Assembly (NCBI GenBank): GCA_000708835.1
Contig: DF237390.1
Span: forward strand, 1-64,000
Length of the DNA: 64,000 nucleotides
Direction of reading: 5' to 3'
Source: Klebsormidium nitens
Taxonomy: Eukaryota; Streptophyta; Klebsormidiophyceae; Klebsormidiales; Klebsormidiaceae
The position numbers and the translations under genes are program-made. Below the pieces are notes generated by a model that worked only from the letters and a program-made list of their open reading frames with translations, had not been told where the DNA came from and ran no database searches. This document shows, in pieces, positions 24,501 to 36,016 of the stretch (its first letter is position 1; each line of letters begins with the position of its first letter).

Positions 24501-27229
24501 CCTAGCCAGCTGAAGCCAATCCACAGTGCCAGACAAGCTATTGTTGCTGAGCCGAAGGACCTCAAGTGACGGCAGGCTCTCCAGAATCGACCAGGGGAAC
24601 GGGCACGTAAGCCCGTATTGGGAGAAGTCGCTGCAGGAAACGGTGATGTAAATAAGCAGATAGCACCGATTGGTTGACGAGCCCTTTCAATAAAGGAGCG
24701 GTGAATTTGTTACGTCTTTCGGCCTGTCCTACATTTCAATGAGGGCCGATCACAGAGAAAACAAGCCGTCCAATTGTTGCCTCCTGGTCATCCAACGGCC
24801 TGAAGTCTTATATTTTCAGTGGACGATGCAAATTGCAATTATTCAAGAGGCCAGAAGCTTGACAAAACCTGCAGCTCTAGATGATTGTCCATTGGGACCC
24901 GCAATCTGAGTCCAGGAAATGCTTGTCCCTCTTCAACAACATAACCAACAATTGAAGCGTCACAGTCATCACAAACAAAAGCTGCTCAAAATGTGGGGCT
25001 GCAAGAAGTCACCCACGGTTGGCACTTTATTGCCCCTACTGTAGTTTACCTTTCCCTTTATTATTGACCGGATGCGTCTAGACAGAAACTCCCCACACAA
25101 CTGAAACTTGCTTTCCCGTGCTCGCTTCCACTCGACTCATGCACATTATTCCAAGATCTGTAGTAGGTCACCCTGATTCAGGCTTCCCTTAACACATGAG
25201 CTTGCGGTCCAGCGAGCACTCCCTGATCAATCCGCCGGTTACCTCGACAGAATTTCTGGAGTTTTCACCAGGTTTACCTCACCAGGTTAACCTTGACCGA
25301 GGCCACCGTAAGCACGTGCAGAGAAGTTGAGCCAAACGACTTACGCAACCTCGAGCTGCCCGTCAATCGTGCACTCCCACCCCGGCACCTCGCACAGCTC
25401 AGTCGCAATCACGCCCGTGAGATCGATCCCCCCCACTGCGAGGAAATTTTCGCACGCGCCTGCCGTTACATTCGCACAGCACGTGGTTAACATGCTCTGA
25501 AGAGCTGCCTTCTGAGCGGCCACTAGCACGCGGCTCTGAGCGGTGAACGTCACGAGCAGCTGGAACTGCGAGACCCCCTTTGCGTAGCCCTGGACTCCGA
25601 CCGAGTACGACCCGGTTGAGTAGAACGGGTCGGAGCGCGGGATGAAGATGGACTCATTCTGAGCTGTGGTCGAGGCCCACCCATTTTGCTGCGGGGTTTG
25701 GAAAGGAAATAGGGTTTTGGGGTTTGGCCAGGACCAAGTTTAGGGTTTGGGACTACGAGGTATTCTCTTCATGGGGCCTTTGATGATGCAAGCACCGCAG
25801 GCTTATGCGGTCGGAAGAAGGAAGATTGTACTTAGCTGGACTTCTGTGGAGGGGAGTGCCCCACATTATGACAACAGTCGTGTTTGTTGTCTGGGGAAGT
25901 GAACCTTATATGCACAAGGGAGTCATGTCAGGCGTCCAAAACTCAAGTGACCAGTTGGGGCGGTGCCCTGTTAACAGAAGGTGCTTCTGTGGCAAACTAC
26001 GTAGTGTTCTGCTTCAATTCCTCGACCAAAGTTGTATAAAGCAGCTCTTCTCTTTGGTGAACCGAGGACGTGAAATCCGAACGATGCAGGGATCCCTTCA
26101 AGGCAAGGAAAGGCACACCAAACTACAGTAGCTCTTTCTATACTTGAATACTTTCAAGGGCAAGGCGCCTTCGTTCTTTCGCCCCAGCTCTTCCGCTCCC
26201 TGGCCCCTGAATGTCGGCATACACGCCTCCAGATCTTTGCAAAATACAATGTCTCATTTGCCCGTGTACACAAACCGTGTACGATGGGCCACACTACATA
26301 CTGAGGAGTTTTTCACACGGAAGCGGATTCGGTAATGTAACTGAGACTCTTAGCGTAGCAAAGCTACAACTTCTTCATCTTTTCCACACATCTCGCCTCT
26401 TAGAATACTTAAGCCACGTGGAAAATCAGCGTGTTTGGAGCATGCTCTTTTGAAAATGATGCTGAATAAAGAATGCTGATGGAGGAAATAACGAACGAAA
26501 ACAGAAGTGGCTTCGCAAGCTAGCAAAAGCTGAATCAACTACAGACTTCCTCTAGACAGCAGTTACCAGTTGGCAGCATTGCACACTTTCATGTTATCAA
26601 GATCTCAATACCAACTGCAATTACCACCTGAACCTCGAAATAGAGTCAGCATTGACACAAGCAGCTGACTAAGTTCGTCGCATCCTTCCACATTTATCGT
26701 GAGTTCTTCTCCCACATTCTTTTGAAGACACTGTAAACAACTGCTTTCGCTGCGCTCTAGAAGCATGACACAAAGCTGAAGATCTCAAGCACGAGCACAG
26801 ACAACCAGCATCCCTGCCTGAAGATCTCCGCAGAAAGCAGCAGAGGTGCAAACAAGGACAAGGTAAACATTTCCTCACCTCAAAGCCGTTGTTTGAGAAC
26901 GGCGTTGGGTTTTGCGGCTCCACGATGTACAAATCCGCGTCCCCCTGGTATTGAATCAACTTGACGCTGATGTCCACTGTCGCGTTAGGGAGCACAAAGT
27001 AGAAGAAGCTAAGTGTGTTGAAAGTGACGTTCTGCACTGTTGATAACACTCCGGGTGTTAACTGCTGCACCTTGGGCAGGGTTAACGCGCCCCCAGAAAG
27101 AGTAGCTGGAGGAGCAACAGAGGCTGGGCCGGGGGCGGCCGCGGGGGCTGTTACGAACTGGCCTGAACAAAGTTGGCAGAGCAAAAGGAGACAAAGAAGG
27201 GCAGCAGAGAACCATGCGTGCGGCTCCAT
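18594..27229 (-). CDS. Secreted PPC-domain / leucine-rich-repeat / transmembrane receptor-like protein
   Basis: Ten exons on the minus strand: 26879-27229, 25345-25688, 24486-24630, 23506-23604, 22697-22767, 22132-22344, 21500-21625, 20657-20981, 19689-19849, 18594-18984 (2,226 nt, 741 aa, phases closed). Residues 1 to about 24 form a signal peptide. Residues 60-165 resemble a bacterial-type pre-peptidase C-terminal (PPC) beta-domain, with QGDADLYIVEPQNP and GSYSVGVQGYAKG. A Cys-rich cap (CC, CEN, CEVPGWEC) leads into roughly nine plant-type LRRs such as LELSQNYITGTIPDGI and LFLNNNQLTGGI. A Pro/Ala/Ser stalk, one membrane helix (about 690-716, IVGIVVGILVGVIAVVALAV) and a short basic tail end the protein. 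There is no kinase domain, so it is a receptor-like protein that would need a signalling partner at the plasma membrane. The start is the first ATG of the signal peptide; the frame extends 7 codons upstream without an ATG. Confidence 0.9.
19862..20220 (-). repeat. Tandem copies of intron end plus start of LRR exon 9
   Basis: The true exon (residues starting IFDASYNILSGTVPSFFEA) starts at 19849. Two copies lie upstream in the same intron: 19,999-20,051 (IFDASYNILSGSV, then a stop after about 21 codons) and 20,122-20,193 (IYIACHNTLSGTIPSFFEA, open). Each is preceded by an acceptor CTGCACG on the plus strand. A roughly 56-bp intron segment containing TTAACCACGG and GAGGACTCGCTGA recurs with them at 19,862, 19,937 and 20,063, and in part at 20,207. 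Confidence 0.9.
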
Positions 27230-28372
27230 TTTGAGCTGCGTGTCTCCCAAAGGAGCTCCTCTTCGACCCTACACACGCAGTCGCCTCAACCTCTGAGGCT
27301 CTGGAAAAGGATAATAGCCGCAGGAAGATGATACCAGTGACCTTTTAGAATTACCACATTTCAATTTTCATGTGGCTGACCAGAACGGTGCGGGGCGACC
27401 ACCGTTCTTTCCTGCGCGTGCCACACCGCGGGCGTGACGCTGCAGGCTGGCTGCAGCCTCAGGAGTCAGGAGTCAAAACTCGGACTTTCAGGAGTCAGGG
27501 TTCCCCTTCCTCACTTTATGGCAACCATGGCCAGCCAGTTCATTTGTGCACGTGATTTGGCGTCAGGCCACGTAGATTTCGGAGGACCGTCGATTGGAGT
27601 TTTGACGTATGTGAAGGGGGAACTATTGAGTCCATAATCTACCCCCTGTTGAACTCCATGGGTGTTTGTTTAAGCGGGAGGACTCTGCGTCGATCGCAAC
27701 CGTTGAATCACATTGTGAAGTCATCTGACGTACGGCGGTAAGGCCCCTTACTCGTTTTGAATTGTGCAGCCCGCATATGCCGCCTACTCATCGACATCGA
27801 CCAGTACTACAATTTAAAGCAATCGGCCGCTATACCGTATGCAGTACGTGCCCAGTTGTATGATGGTCCCCTCGGTTTCATATTACGCCGTGGCCCGTAC
27901 TAGGCAGTGGAGCAGTGCAGCCATAATAGGTTAAAAAGTCTTCTCCATTGGCATACAGTTTCGCATTTTGTATTCCCAGATCCGATCGACGTCTCAAGTT
28001 CTGTGCGCGAGCACCCTGCTATCAATGATACCTTGGCGGAAATTGTCCTACCAGTAATAGCCTCATTAGGATACATCATGCACGTTACCAATGTGCTTCG
28101 TTGACAGCAAGGACTCAACAAAACGCGGAAAGGTCAAGGTAAACGGATTTCGAACATGCGGAGGCCAGGCTGTGGGCGCAGATCGCACTGCCTTTCAATC
28201 TATCAGCCACTTGACCGTGCATTACCCGTTACAGATTATCGTATTGTCGTCCGACAAGTTCAGTGTGACTCACTGTCCTGGTTGTGATAACAAGACGGTC
28301 GAGGATCGTCATTCCTGCTACGTTACATGAAAATTCTTTACACACCCTGTACACATAGCTGGACCCGCTCCA
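27230..28372. other. Intergenic between two minus-strand genes
   Basis: About 1.1 kb expected to hold the LRR gene promoter and the 3' UTR of the hydratase gene. No coding segment or repeat of note was recognised. Confidence 0.45.
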
Positions 28373-31300
28373 TCACCTATTTTCAAAGCGGGCCTTTCGC
28401 TTCTCCAGGAATGCAGACATGCCCTCTTTCTGGTCGTACAATCCAAAGCACGCGCTGAAGAAAAGGTTTTCTTTCTTGACCCCTTCGGAGAGCCCTAAGT
28501 CATTAGCGCTGTTCACAGCTTCCTTGGCCATAGCCACCACGGGGCCTGATAACCTGCACGATTTATAAGATTGGCTTCATGAACGAGCAGCATCTGCGCG
28601 GGCTTGCTCAAAGCATCGACATGCCCGCCTGACCCTTCGAATTCATTGTTCCGGCATCATAACGGGGACCCTCTCCGCGTTTGTCTCGTCAGGCTTTTTA
28701 ATTTTGTTCATCCACCGTCCTCAACTTTCCGTTCGACATTTTGCCGAATGCCGGAAAACTTGAGCGGTCAAGTCTGACATTCATGTAGAGGAACAGACAT
28801 TTGCGCTTCTGGCTTGCCGCAAAACTTATAGCTATATAAGACATCCGAAGCGTAACAGATGAAACAAAACGAGCAAATGCAAGGCCGACCCAAAGTGTTG
28901 GCTATCAAAACCCGTACACATATCTAGTTTGCTGAGAAGCACTGTCGTTGTACAATTCTTGTCGAGCGAGCACATCCGCAAGCCCCCAGGTGCAAATTTT
29001 AGCACAAGTAAGAAATGTAAACGCTCATACTGACGATCTCCATCAACTTCCCATTGAATTTCACAACAGAAGACGGAAGTCAACGTAAATCAGATGCAGC
29101 CTTTCACTTCGCTCAAGGGGGGCATGCAAAAGGTCTCGTAACTCAATACAAACGGACGCGAAATTTTGCTGCAACGAATATAAATAGCATATACCATCTT
29201 GAACAAGAGTCACAAGAGTCACAGGTTCAGATCGGCCAGTCTGCGAGACAGACGTAAAAGAAGTTCCTCGCAGCCTCTCACCTCGCAATCTGCTTCGCAA
29301 GATCGATGGCCGCCTCAATCAGCTTTTCGGGGCCCCCCGTGATAACCCGGCTGGCGAGCCCCCGCGACACGGCCTCCTCGGCATCGATAAAGTGCGCCCC
29401 GGACAGGATCATTTCCATGGCCCGGGACTTGCCCACCGCCCTGCACGACTCAACCCGGGGCCGCTTAAAAAATTGCGGGATTCCTCAGACGCACTTATGG
29501 AAACCAAACCCCACCAGTCGTTCCTCGGCGTCAATCAAGTGCGCCCCGGACGGGACTCGCTTAGGGCCCTTGGATCAGCGAACTCAAGGATGATGAAGTT
29601 TGGGAACTCGAATCTGCTACCGAATCTGCTGTAAAAAACGTTGGAGAAACGTCTGAACGTCCTTCAAACTGGCCGTCACTCACTGACTGACAAATCGGAA
29701 ATGTAAAAAGCTTCGAGATGAGCCCGAGACTTGCCCAAGGCAGTTCGGAAGATTCGAAAATGACAGAGAGGCACCGATGCCAAGATTCGTTTTAAGGATG
29801 TTGCAGCCGAGGTTGAGAGTAGTACGGAGTCCCTTGAACAGCGCATGACTGGACGAGGCTTTCACGAACGACATGTAAAAGCAAAGAAGGCATCAAGTAG
29901 TGCGAGGGGCATCGATTTCTCGAAATGGGCCTCAGAAACTTGTTCTGTAGTAGCGGAACATAGAGAACGATATTTGCTTCAAGTAAAAAACTACGTGCCG
30001 CATCACCCCTGACCTGATGAGCCTCTGCGTGCCCCCCATCCCGGGGATAACTCCCAGGTTCGTCTCCGGCTGCCCAAACACCGCGTTCTCCCCAGCCAGG
30101 ATGATGTCACACATCATCGCAAGCTCGCAGCCCCCGCCGAGCGCGTATCCATTGACCGCAGCGATGATTGGGGTCCGGCATTCGGACGTTGCTCTCTCGT
30201 ACCCGGACAGAAGGCGTCCGAGATACGCAGTCACAAACTCTTGGTCCCGCATCTCCTTGATGTCGGCGCCCGCGGCAAAGGCCTTCTTGCCGGAACCGGT
30301 CAAAATGATGGCCTGGAGAACAGGGAGGGAGATGTGTGGGTGTGTTTAACATTTATGTGTCTCGTAAGAAAGTTCTACAAAGGAAGAAAGAGTTGGTGTA
30401 AGCGAACAAGAAGCGCGGCGCGCCAGGACAATGACGGGCTGAGATAAACGCATGGAAAAGAAGAAGCTCAAGATTGTAGTTCAAAAACTGGGCTTCGTTT
30501 AGAAGCTACCTACTTTGGTTGCCTGTGGAGAAGAGGGAGAAATCTCAAGATGCAGGTTAGTGCTTTGCGCTTCAAAACGAAAAATAAGAAAATTCAGAGA
30601 AAACTTGCAAGGGGCCCCTTTGTTTAGCAGGTAAGCATGATCACTTGAGGAAAATCATATACATAAAAGCTAGAGCACAGGGTTCGCTGAGCTGGTTTCG
30701 AGCAGGCCTTCTTTAGCCAGAAATGTTGCCTGCGAGTGGAAGAGGAGAAAGTAGAAACAATGTGATGAAGAGGAGAGCGTTGCATAATTACTTTCTTTCT
30801 GGGTTGTCCACTCTTTGAGGAACACAGTACTCAGCAATCTCTCCTGCTGTGAAAGGCAAGTATAGATTATTCCGAGAAGGGCTTTCTTGCAAGTGACGGT
30901 CACCATGATGGCCTCAAGAGAAGGCAGCAGATTCCAGTCGAAGGGAGTCTTGAAGACAATTGACCCTCACCAAAGGCAATGGTTTTTGATCAGCGAGTCT
31001 TCTCAAAGGTACTCTACACTATGGGCAAGTGCTCAAGGTAAGTCCTTTTGCTAATATGGACCCAGATCAGTGGGTGAAGTATCAATTTAAAGGCAAGAGG
31101 CCTTTTAGCCAGCGTCAATCCGCTCATTGCTGGCGGTGTCGACGAAACAAGGATTAATTTAGGCATGAAGCAGGAGAACATTGGCGAGGAAGTATTTGGA
31201 AAAGCAAGCCCTTGGGGCCGCGGACACACAAAAGGGCAACAAGGAGAGAATGTTTCGAGGAAGTCAGTCTCCTCTCCCTGTGGGCCAATCACTGTGCATA

Positions 31301-31979
31301 CCTTAACCCTGGGGTCTGCGTCAAGCTCCTGAAGCACATCCGCCAGCTCATCCATCACTTGGGTGGACAGCGCATTGAGCACTTCCGGCCGGTTGATTGT
31401 GATGATGCCCACCCTGCCGTCGTCGACGATTTCAGCGAGGATTGTTTCATACAAGTTGCTGACATCATCGACTTCACGATCCCAGAACTCGCCATCGTCC
31501 CCTCCTTCAGCATCCTCTGCCTCAGTCTGATCAGTGTCAGATGGAAGTCTGCCTGTGCTGAAAAGCCGGGGGCTGCGAATGGGATAGAAGGTGCTCGATG
31601 AGCCCCGAAAGAGGGCCTGATTGGGAGCTGATTGCAGCCACATTGGGGACGCCGCATGGATTGCAGAGTTGGGGAAAAGGCCGGTGCTGTTTGGAAGGTG
31701 GTGCGAAAGCGGCTCAGCTGTTGATGCCACCCCACTAGAGTTTCTTGAAAAGCTGTTCAAAGTTGTGCTGGTTGTGACTGCATTGGGAGCCTCTACTAAG
31801 CCTGCGGAAGACCATTGAGACCCAACAAATGCGCAATCTACAGTTGGTGTGACTTGCTTGGTTAGAAGCGAGGCCCCTTCTACATTGGTCCCGCCCAAGC
31901 AACGAGCATCGAAGCCCTGCTTATGCAACAGCTTGCATGCCACATCGTGTGCTGTCCTCAACAGCCGTGTTCGGCCCAT
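28373..31979 (-). CDS. Enoyl-CoA hydratase (crotonase family), probably mitochondrial
   Basis: Four exons on the minus strand: 31302-31979, 30014-30312, 29282-29440, 28373-28553 (1,317 nt, 438 aa, phases closed). The first 160 or so residues are Ser/Ala/Arg-rich with few acids at the start, consistent with a mitochondrial presequence and a low-complexity linker. The crotonase fold follows: [15 protein letters not shown], the oxyanion-hole loop [12 protein letters not shown], then [16 protein letters not shown] and [20 protein letters not shown]. The two catalytic glutamates of enoyl-CoA hydratase 1 are present (Glu289 and Glu309 in this model). The C-terminal helix ends with [14 protein letters not shown]. 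It should hydrate trans-2-enoyl-CoA in fatty acid or branched amino acid breakdown. The N-terminal region is about 120 residues longer than in animal ECHS1. Confidence 0.93.
29519..29742 (-). repeat. Fragments of hydratase exon 3 in the upstream intron
   Basis: The intron upstream of exon 3 (true start 29440) contains about 60 nt at 29,519-29,580 matching the middle of that exon (plus-strand GTGCGCCCCGGACGGGA, protein [10 protein letters not shown] against [10 protein letters not shown]). A shorter segment at 29,720-29,742 matches its first codons (plus strand CCCGAGACTTGCCCAAGGC). Both are in the same orientation as the exon. Confidence 0.8.
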
Positions 31980-32402
31980 CCTGCTCAGGAAGCCGCTCCG
32001 CTTTGACTCTTATCAGCGGCTTGCAATCAATTGAGGCATACAAAGTGGATAGGCTGCAATGCACCCCAGATAGGACGCAGATACTTAGCGCACGAATTTT
32101 AGTTCTTCAGAGCTTTCGAGCTGAATTTGCTTCATCTTCAAGCAATTGTGCTATGCATTCAACTTCAAAATGTGCGTCCTTCACGTTGATTCTAAAAAAC
32201 CCTAATTCAAGAGGTTCTGCCTGGGGTTCTGCCTGGGGTTCTGCCTGGGTTCTGCATGCATGCTTTGCAGCAAACTTACAATTTGCATTCGATCGAGTTG
32301 AACTTGAACTTTGAAGAGAGCTCGGAGCTGGTGTTCCATTTGTGAACCTGTTGTGAAGTTTATTCAGCAGGTTGCACATTCTAGGAGCTGCATTCAGACG
32401 TC
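31980..32402. promoter_or_regulatory. Divergent upstream region, hydratase / MAPEG gene
   Basis: The start codons of the hydratase (-) and the MAPEG gene (+) are 423 bp apart. The interval contains a 12-bp tandem repeat (GGTTCTGCCTGG) with three exact units at 32213-32248 and a fourth, shortened by one G, at 32249-32256. It must contain both 5' UTRs and probably a shared promoter. Confidence 0.55.
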
Positions 32403-35400
32403 ATGGCTGCCGCTTGCATCAAAACCAGTCTCTCTGCATCCCAGCTGACTGCCCCTGCAAATTCATCTTTTGATCGAAATGGCAGCAGTGCTCCCCAACC
32501 GATCACATTCCTCCAAGCTAGAAGCGCGGTGCCTAGCTGCAGGCAATTGTGCTCTGCAAACAAGAGGCCAGCAGGCCTTGGGCTAGGCGCAATCGGAGGT
32601 CTGCGTTCAGATCCCTCTGAACTAAACAGATTCAGACCCCTCCAAAGAAGGTAAGTGAGCTCTGTTGTAAGATTATCCTCGCTGAAGAAACTTGATTGAA
32701 GATCAGCTTGGTGGTCCATCTCAGCTTAGATCAGTCAGAAGTCACAAGGTCGGAATTGGCTTAGTGTTCCCCAGTTTCTCTTCTCATTGAATTGTCTAAA
32801 AGTGCAATATACTCTACTAATAAGAAAGTGATGGGAGGGGTATTACCTGATCCATGAAAGTGGTGGTACCTAGTTTGGCTTCTCTTAATGCTGGCCAAAG
32901 AACCTGGATCAGATGGTCCTCAGTTACTGATGAAACCGGCTCCAATCGTCCTGGCTGTTTGAAAAGCTTGTAAGGGGGTATTAACAGCAAGCGGCTGGAA
33001 AGTGCTTCCAAATCATCGCAGATACCGCCATATCAAGTGTACCATCTACTTGCCCTGAAAGACAATTCCATCTAGGCAAGAAAGCTCGTTACGAAGCGCA
33101 CTTTAGGTGCCCAGTTGTTAGCGAAGCTGGGTACAGTTTCTAAGGAAAGAGTCCCCAAACACAAAGCTCTTCCTGGCAATATCCTGGCGATGCTGTTACT
33201 TTATGGGCATTCATGACATGGCAGAGTTTCGATTTTGATGATCTTTGTAATTTTCTAATCCGAGAGAATCACCTTAGCTCGCATGCAAAGAAGAAAACGC
33301 CGTTTGGAGCCAAGTTGATGAGAGTCTTTGAAAGACCATGTTTTAGGTTCTAGAAGCTATGTTGGTCAGGTCGTAACAGGCTTTCTACCAGACAGACCAA
33401 GTTTATGATTTCTAAAGAAGTCAGTATGACAGCGAGTGACAAGACTGGAAAGGAGAGTCGTGGTCTTAGCTCCCCAAACCTTCTGCCCGCAGGTGCAGGC
33501 CCGTCTCAGCGGCGCGCGTCACAGCGGCCATTCCTTTCCTTCCACCAGCTTTCGGATATGGTAAGATCTGTGAGACTTAGTGATATGCCTTGGAACATTG
33601 ATATATACTACGTTAAGACGAGATCAACCTGGATTGTACAGAGACAACCCCTCTGAAGCTGAAAAAAGCTCCAGCCACATCCACTTTTGTTTGATCCCTC
33701 CTTTGTTGCCCGATTAGTTGCAATCAACCATTCTTCTGAGGCAGTCTATCTCCGATATTATGATGAGATGTTTCCCTGATGAAGCCCGTTGCTCAAAGCA
33801 TGGTCAGCTCGACTGAGTTCCGTTCCCTTTTGCAGTGGCGTTGACGGCCGCAGCCAGCTTGATGCTTGTGCAGTGGCAAATGTTCCAGGTTTGCTTTCGC
33901 TCTCTTTCTTTACAAAGCCGTCTCCTTTCTTAACCTCTCGATGTTTTTTGAGCTCCGTGTCCACCTTCGGAGAGTCAGATATGGAGATATGATCAGACTC
34001 GCTGTTTTCGGGCCCAGCTTTAACTTTCTGGGGGACTCATTTCAAACGGCTTGACAAGCGAGCCCCGCGTCCAAGACTTCAGTGGCAGCAACCGTACATC
34101 AATCGTATGCCATAAGATGGTCAGACGCTTCCAACTCTTCCAACTCTGAACCTCACTTTGAACTTGACAGAGAGTCAGATTTTGTTGGGCGAAGAGCAAG
34201 ACAGCCATGTTTTGGCCATCTGCTTTTAGCAACGCTCTTCTGAACCCGGAGCCCCTGATAAAAAACCCACTGATACTTGTGTTGCAGGTGGCGCAGCAAA
34301 GGAGGAAGTCGGGGGTTGTTTATCCTGCGGTGAGTTAGTCGTCCCACCACTGATCGACCTACTTTGAGGCGATTTGAAGTACTACTGTCTACTCCGTTAA
34401 GTCTACGAAGAACTTCAAGAGTTGGCAGATTGGTAGAGAATAGAGCTCCTTGGAGGAGCAAGCGACTTTCCGTTTGCATCGTCCGTTTGGACTGTGTATC
34501 TCTTCATGGCCATCATCGAAGTGACGACTCACTTCTCCTCATGAACGAGACTTGGACCCTTTCAAGATCGACGGCGCAGAGCAAACGTTATCAGGCTCCT
34601 TCAATTATCTATCGTCGAAGCCGAAGCAATCCTTCTTTGGTGCAGATCTACGAGGACAAAGAGGACTCTGTCTTCAACTGCTACCAGCGCGCTCATCAAA
34701 ACACCCTAGAGTCGTATCCGGCTTTCCTGGCCTTCCTACTCCTCTCTGGGTCCGCATACCCGATCACGGCCAGCGTGTAAGTCTGTCTACGAGACCCGGT
34801 CTCGGTTCTGTCGCCAAAATACGTCTCCTTGTCGGCCACGTGGTCTGTTCGTAAGGTCGTTAGATGCTTTCTAGAAGTGACGAAGTGACGAAGTGCGGCG
34901 GGTAGCCAAAAGTCTCACCTTCGGTTCAAGAAGACTTGCAATGAACATTGCTTGAAAAATGTTAAGAGTCACGTTAGAAAACCAACTGACTGACACTGCC
35001 TCCGTTGAAGAATCCTCTCCTTATGACGGTCTCCGTTCTAATCAAGTGCTCACACAAAGTTAAGCTCTTTTCTCGGCACCTCTGATGCCATCCATTGAAG
35101 CCGCATGTAGGTCTTTTCCAACGGAGTGACGGGCCAAAAAGAGTCTTGCTGCTTGAAAGACTTCTATATCTGAGGCCTTTGGCATTATGCTGCCCGCTTT
35201 TGAGATTGATGGATTGAACTTGCGAACGCTCGTCCAGACGATGGTTGGCTTCTGTCTACTCTCTGGCGGTCGTCGAAGTCCTCCTTCTGCTGATGACTTG
35301 GTCTTTAATTGAACTGCAGGCTTGGAGCTGTTTGGATTATTGGTCGCCTGTTCTACTCACTAGGGTGAGCCAAAAATACATGTCGCATGTCTTTGCTTCG

Positions 35401-36016
35401 GCTGTGCTTGCTATGCAGCGCTTGTTCTTTTGTTCGTCCGATCTCAATAGACTTCACGGGTCGATGGAGATTGAGGCGATAGTGCGTCTTTTTTTGGTGT
35501 GTTCCTAGTTTGCTAATAGCAAAAGTCGAACCGATGGTCCCGAGTGTGTTGTGGAATCCTCATCATCGCTTAGATCGTCTCAAGGCTCGGCACCAGCAAG
35601 CTTTTGTCTCAAGTCGTCGAGTGTTTGCCATACGTACTTTACAATAGAGACTGGTGCCCCTCGAGCCACAGAAAGATATGGGGTATGCCGGTGAGCCGTT
35701 TGGCTCGTAACGCGGATTAAGAGCTTCCATCGCGTGTAGCTGCCGCCACATTCTGCATAATTGAATGTGCGGGTCAGACCGCGACTAATCTGGTATACGT
35801 GAAAGAGCATATGCGACGGCCATACCCAGGAGATGGATTCTCTTAAGGCGTTCTCTTGTAGTACCAGCGTTGAAAGCTTGCTCGCGTTTTTGCAGGTACT
35901 ATACGGGCAACCCCAACAATCGTCACAGGGGTTCGTTCCATTGGTTTGCATTCTGGGGTCTTGGCATCGCGTCAATAGTGCTTGGGGTAAAGCAGCTCAG
36001 ATATCTTCCTGCATAA
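32403..36016 (+). CDS. Microsomal glutathione S-transferase 3-like MAPEG protein with N-terminal presequence
   Basis: Seven exons: 32403-32650, 33493-33560, 33836-33888, 34288-34329, 34646-34776, 35320-35364, 35896-36016 (708 nt, 235 aa, phases closed). Residues 98-235 are a MAPEG domain of the MGST3 subgroup. In order it shows LPPAFGYG, a first membrane helix ending SLMLVQWQMFQ, YPAIYEDKEDSVFNCYQRA, HQNTLESYPAFLAFLLLSGS, GAVWIIGRLFYSLGYYTGNP and a last helix. The segment FNCYQRAHQNTLE is the MGST3 signature around the glutathione site. MAPEG enzymes are trimeric membrane proteins with glutathione transferase or peroxidase activity. The roughly 95 residues before the domain are rich in Ser, Ala and Arg and look like a plastid or mitochondrial targeting sequence; typical MGST3 starts directly at the domain. 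Confidence 0.92.
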
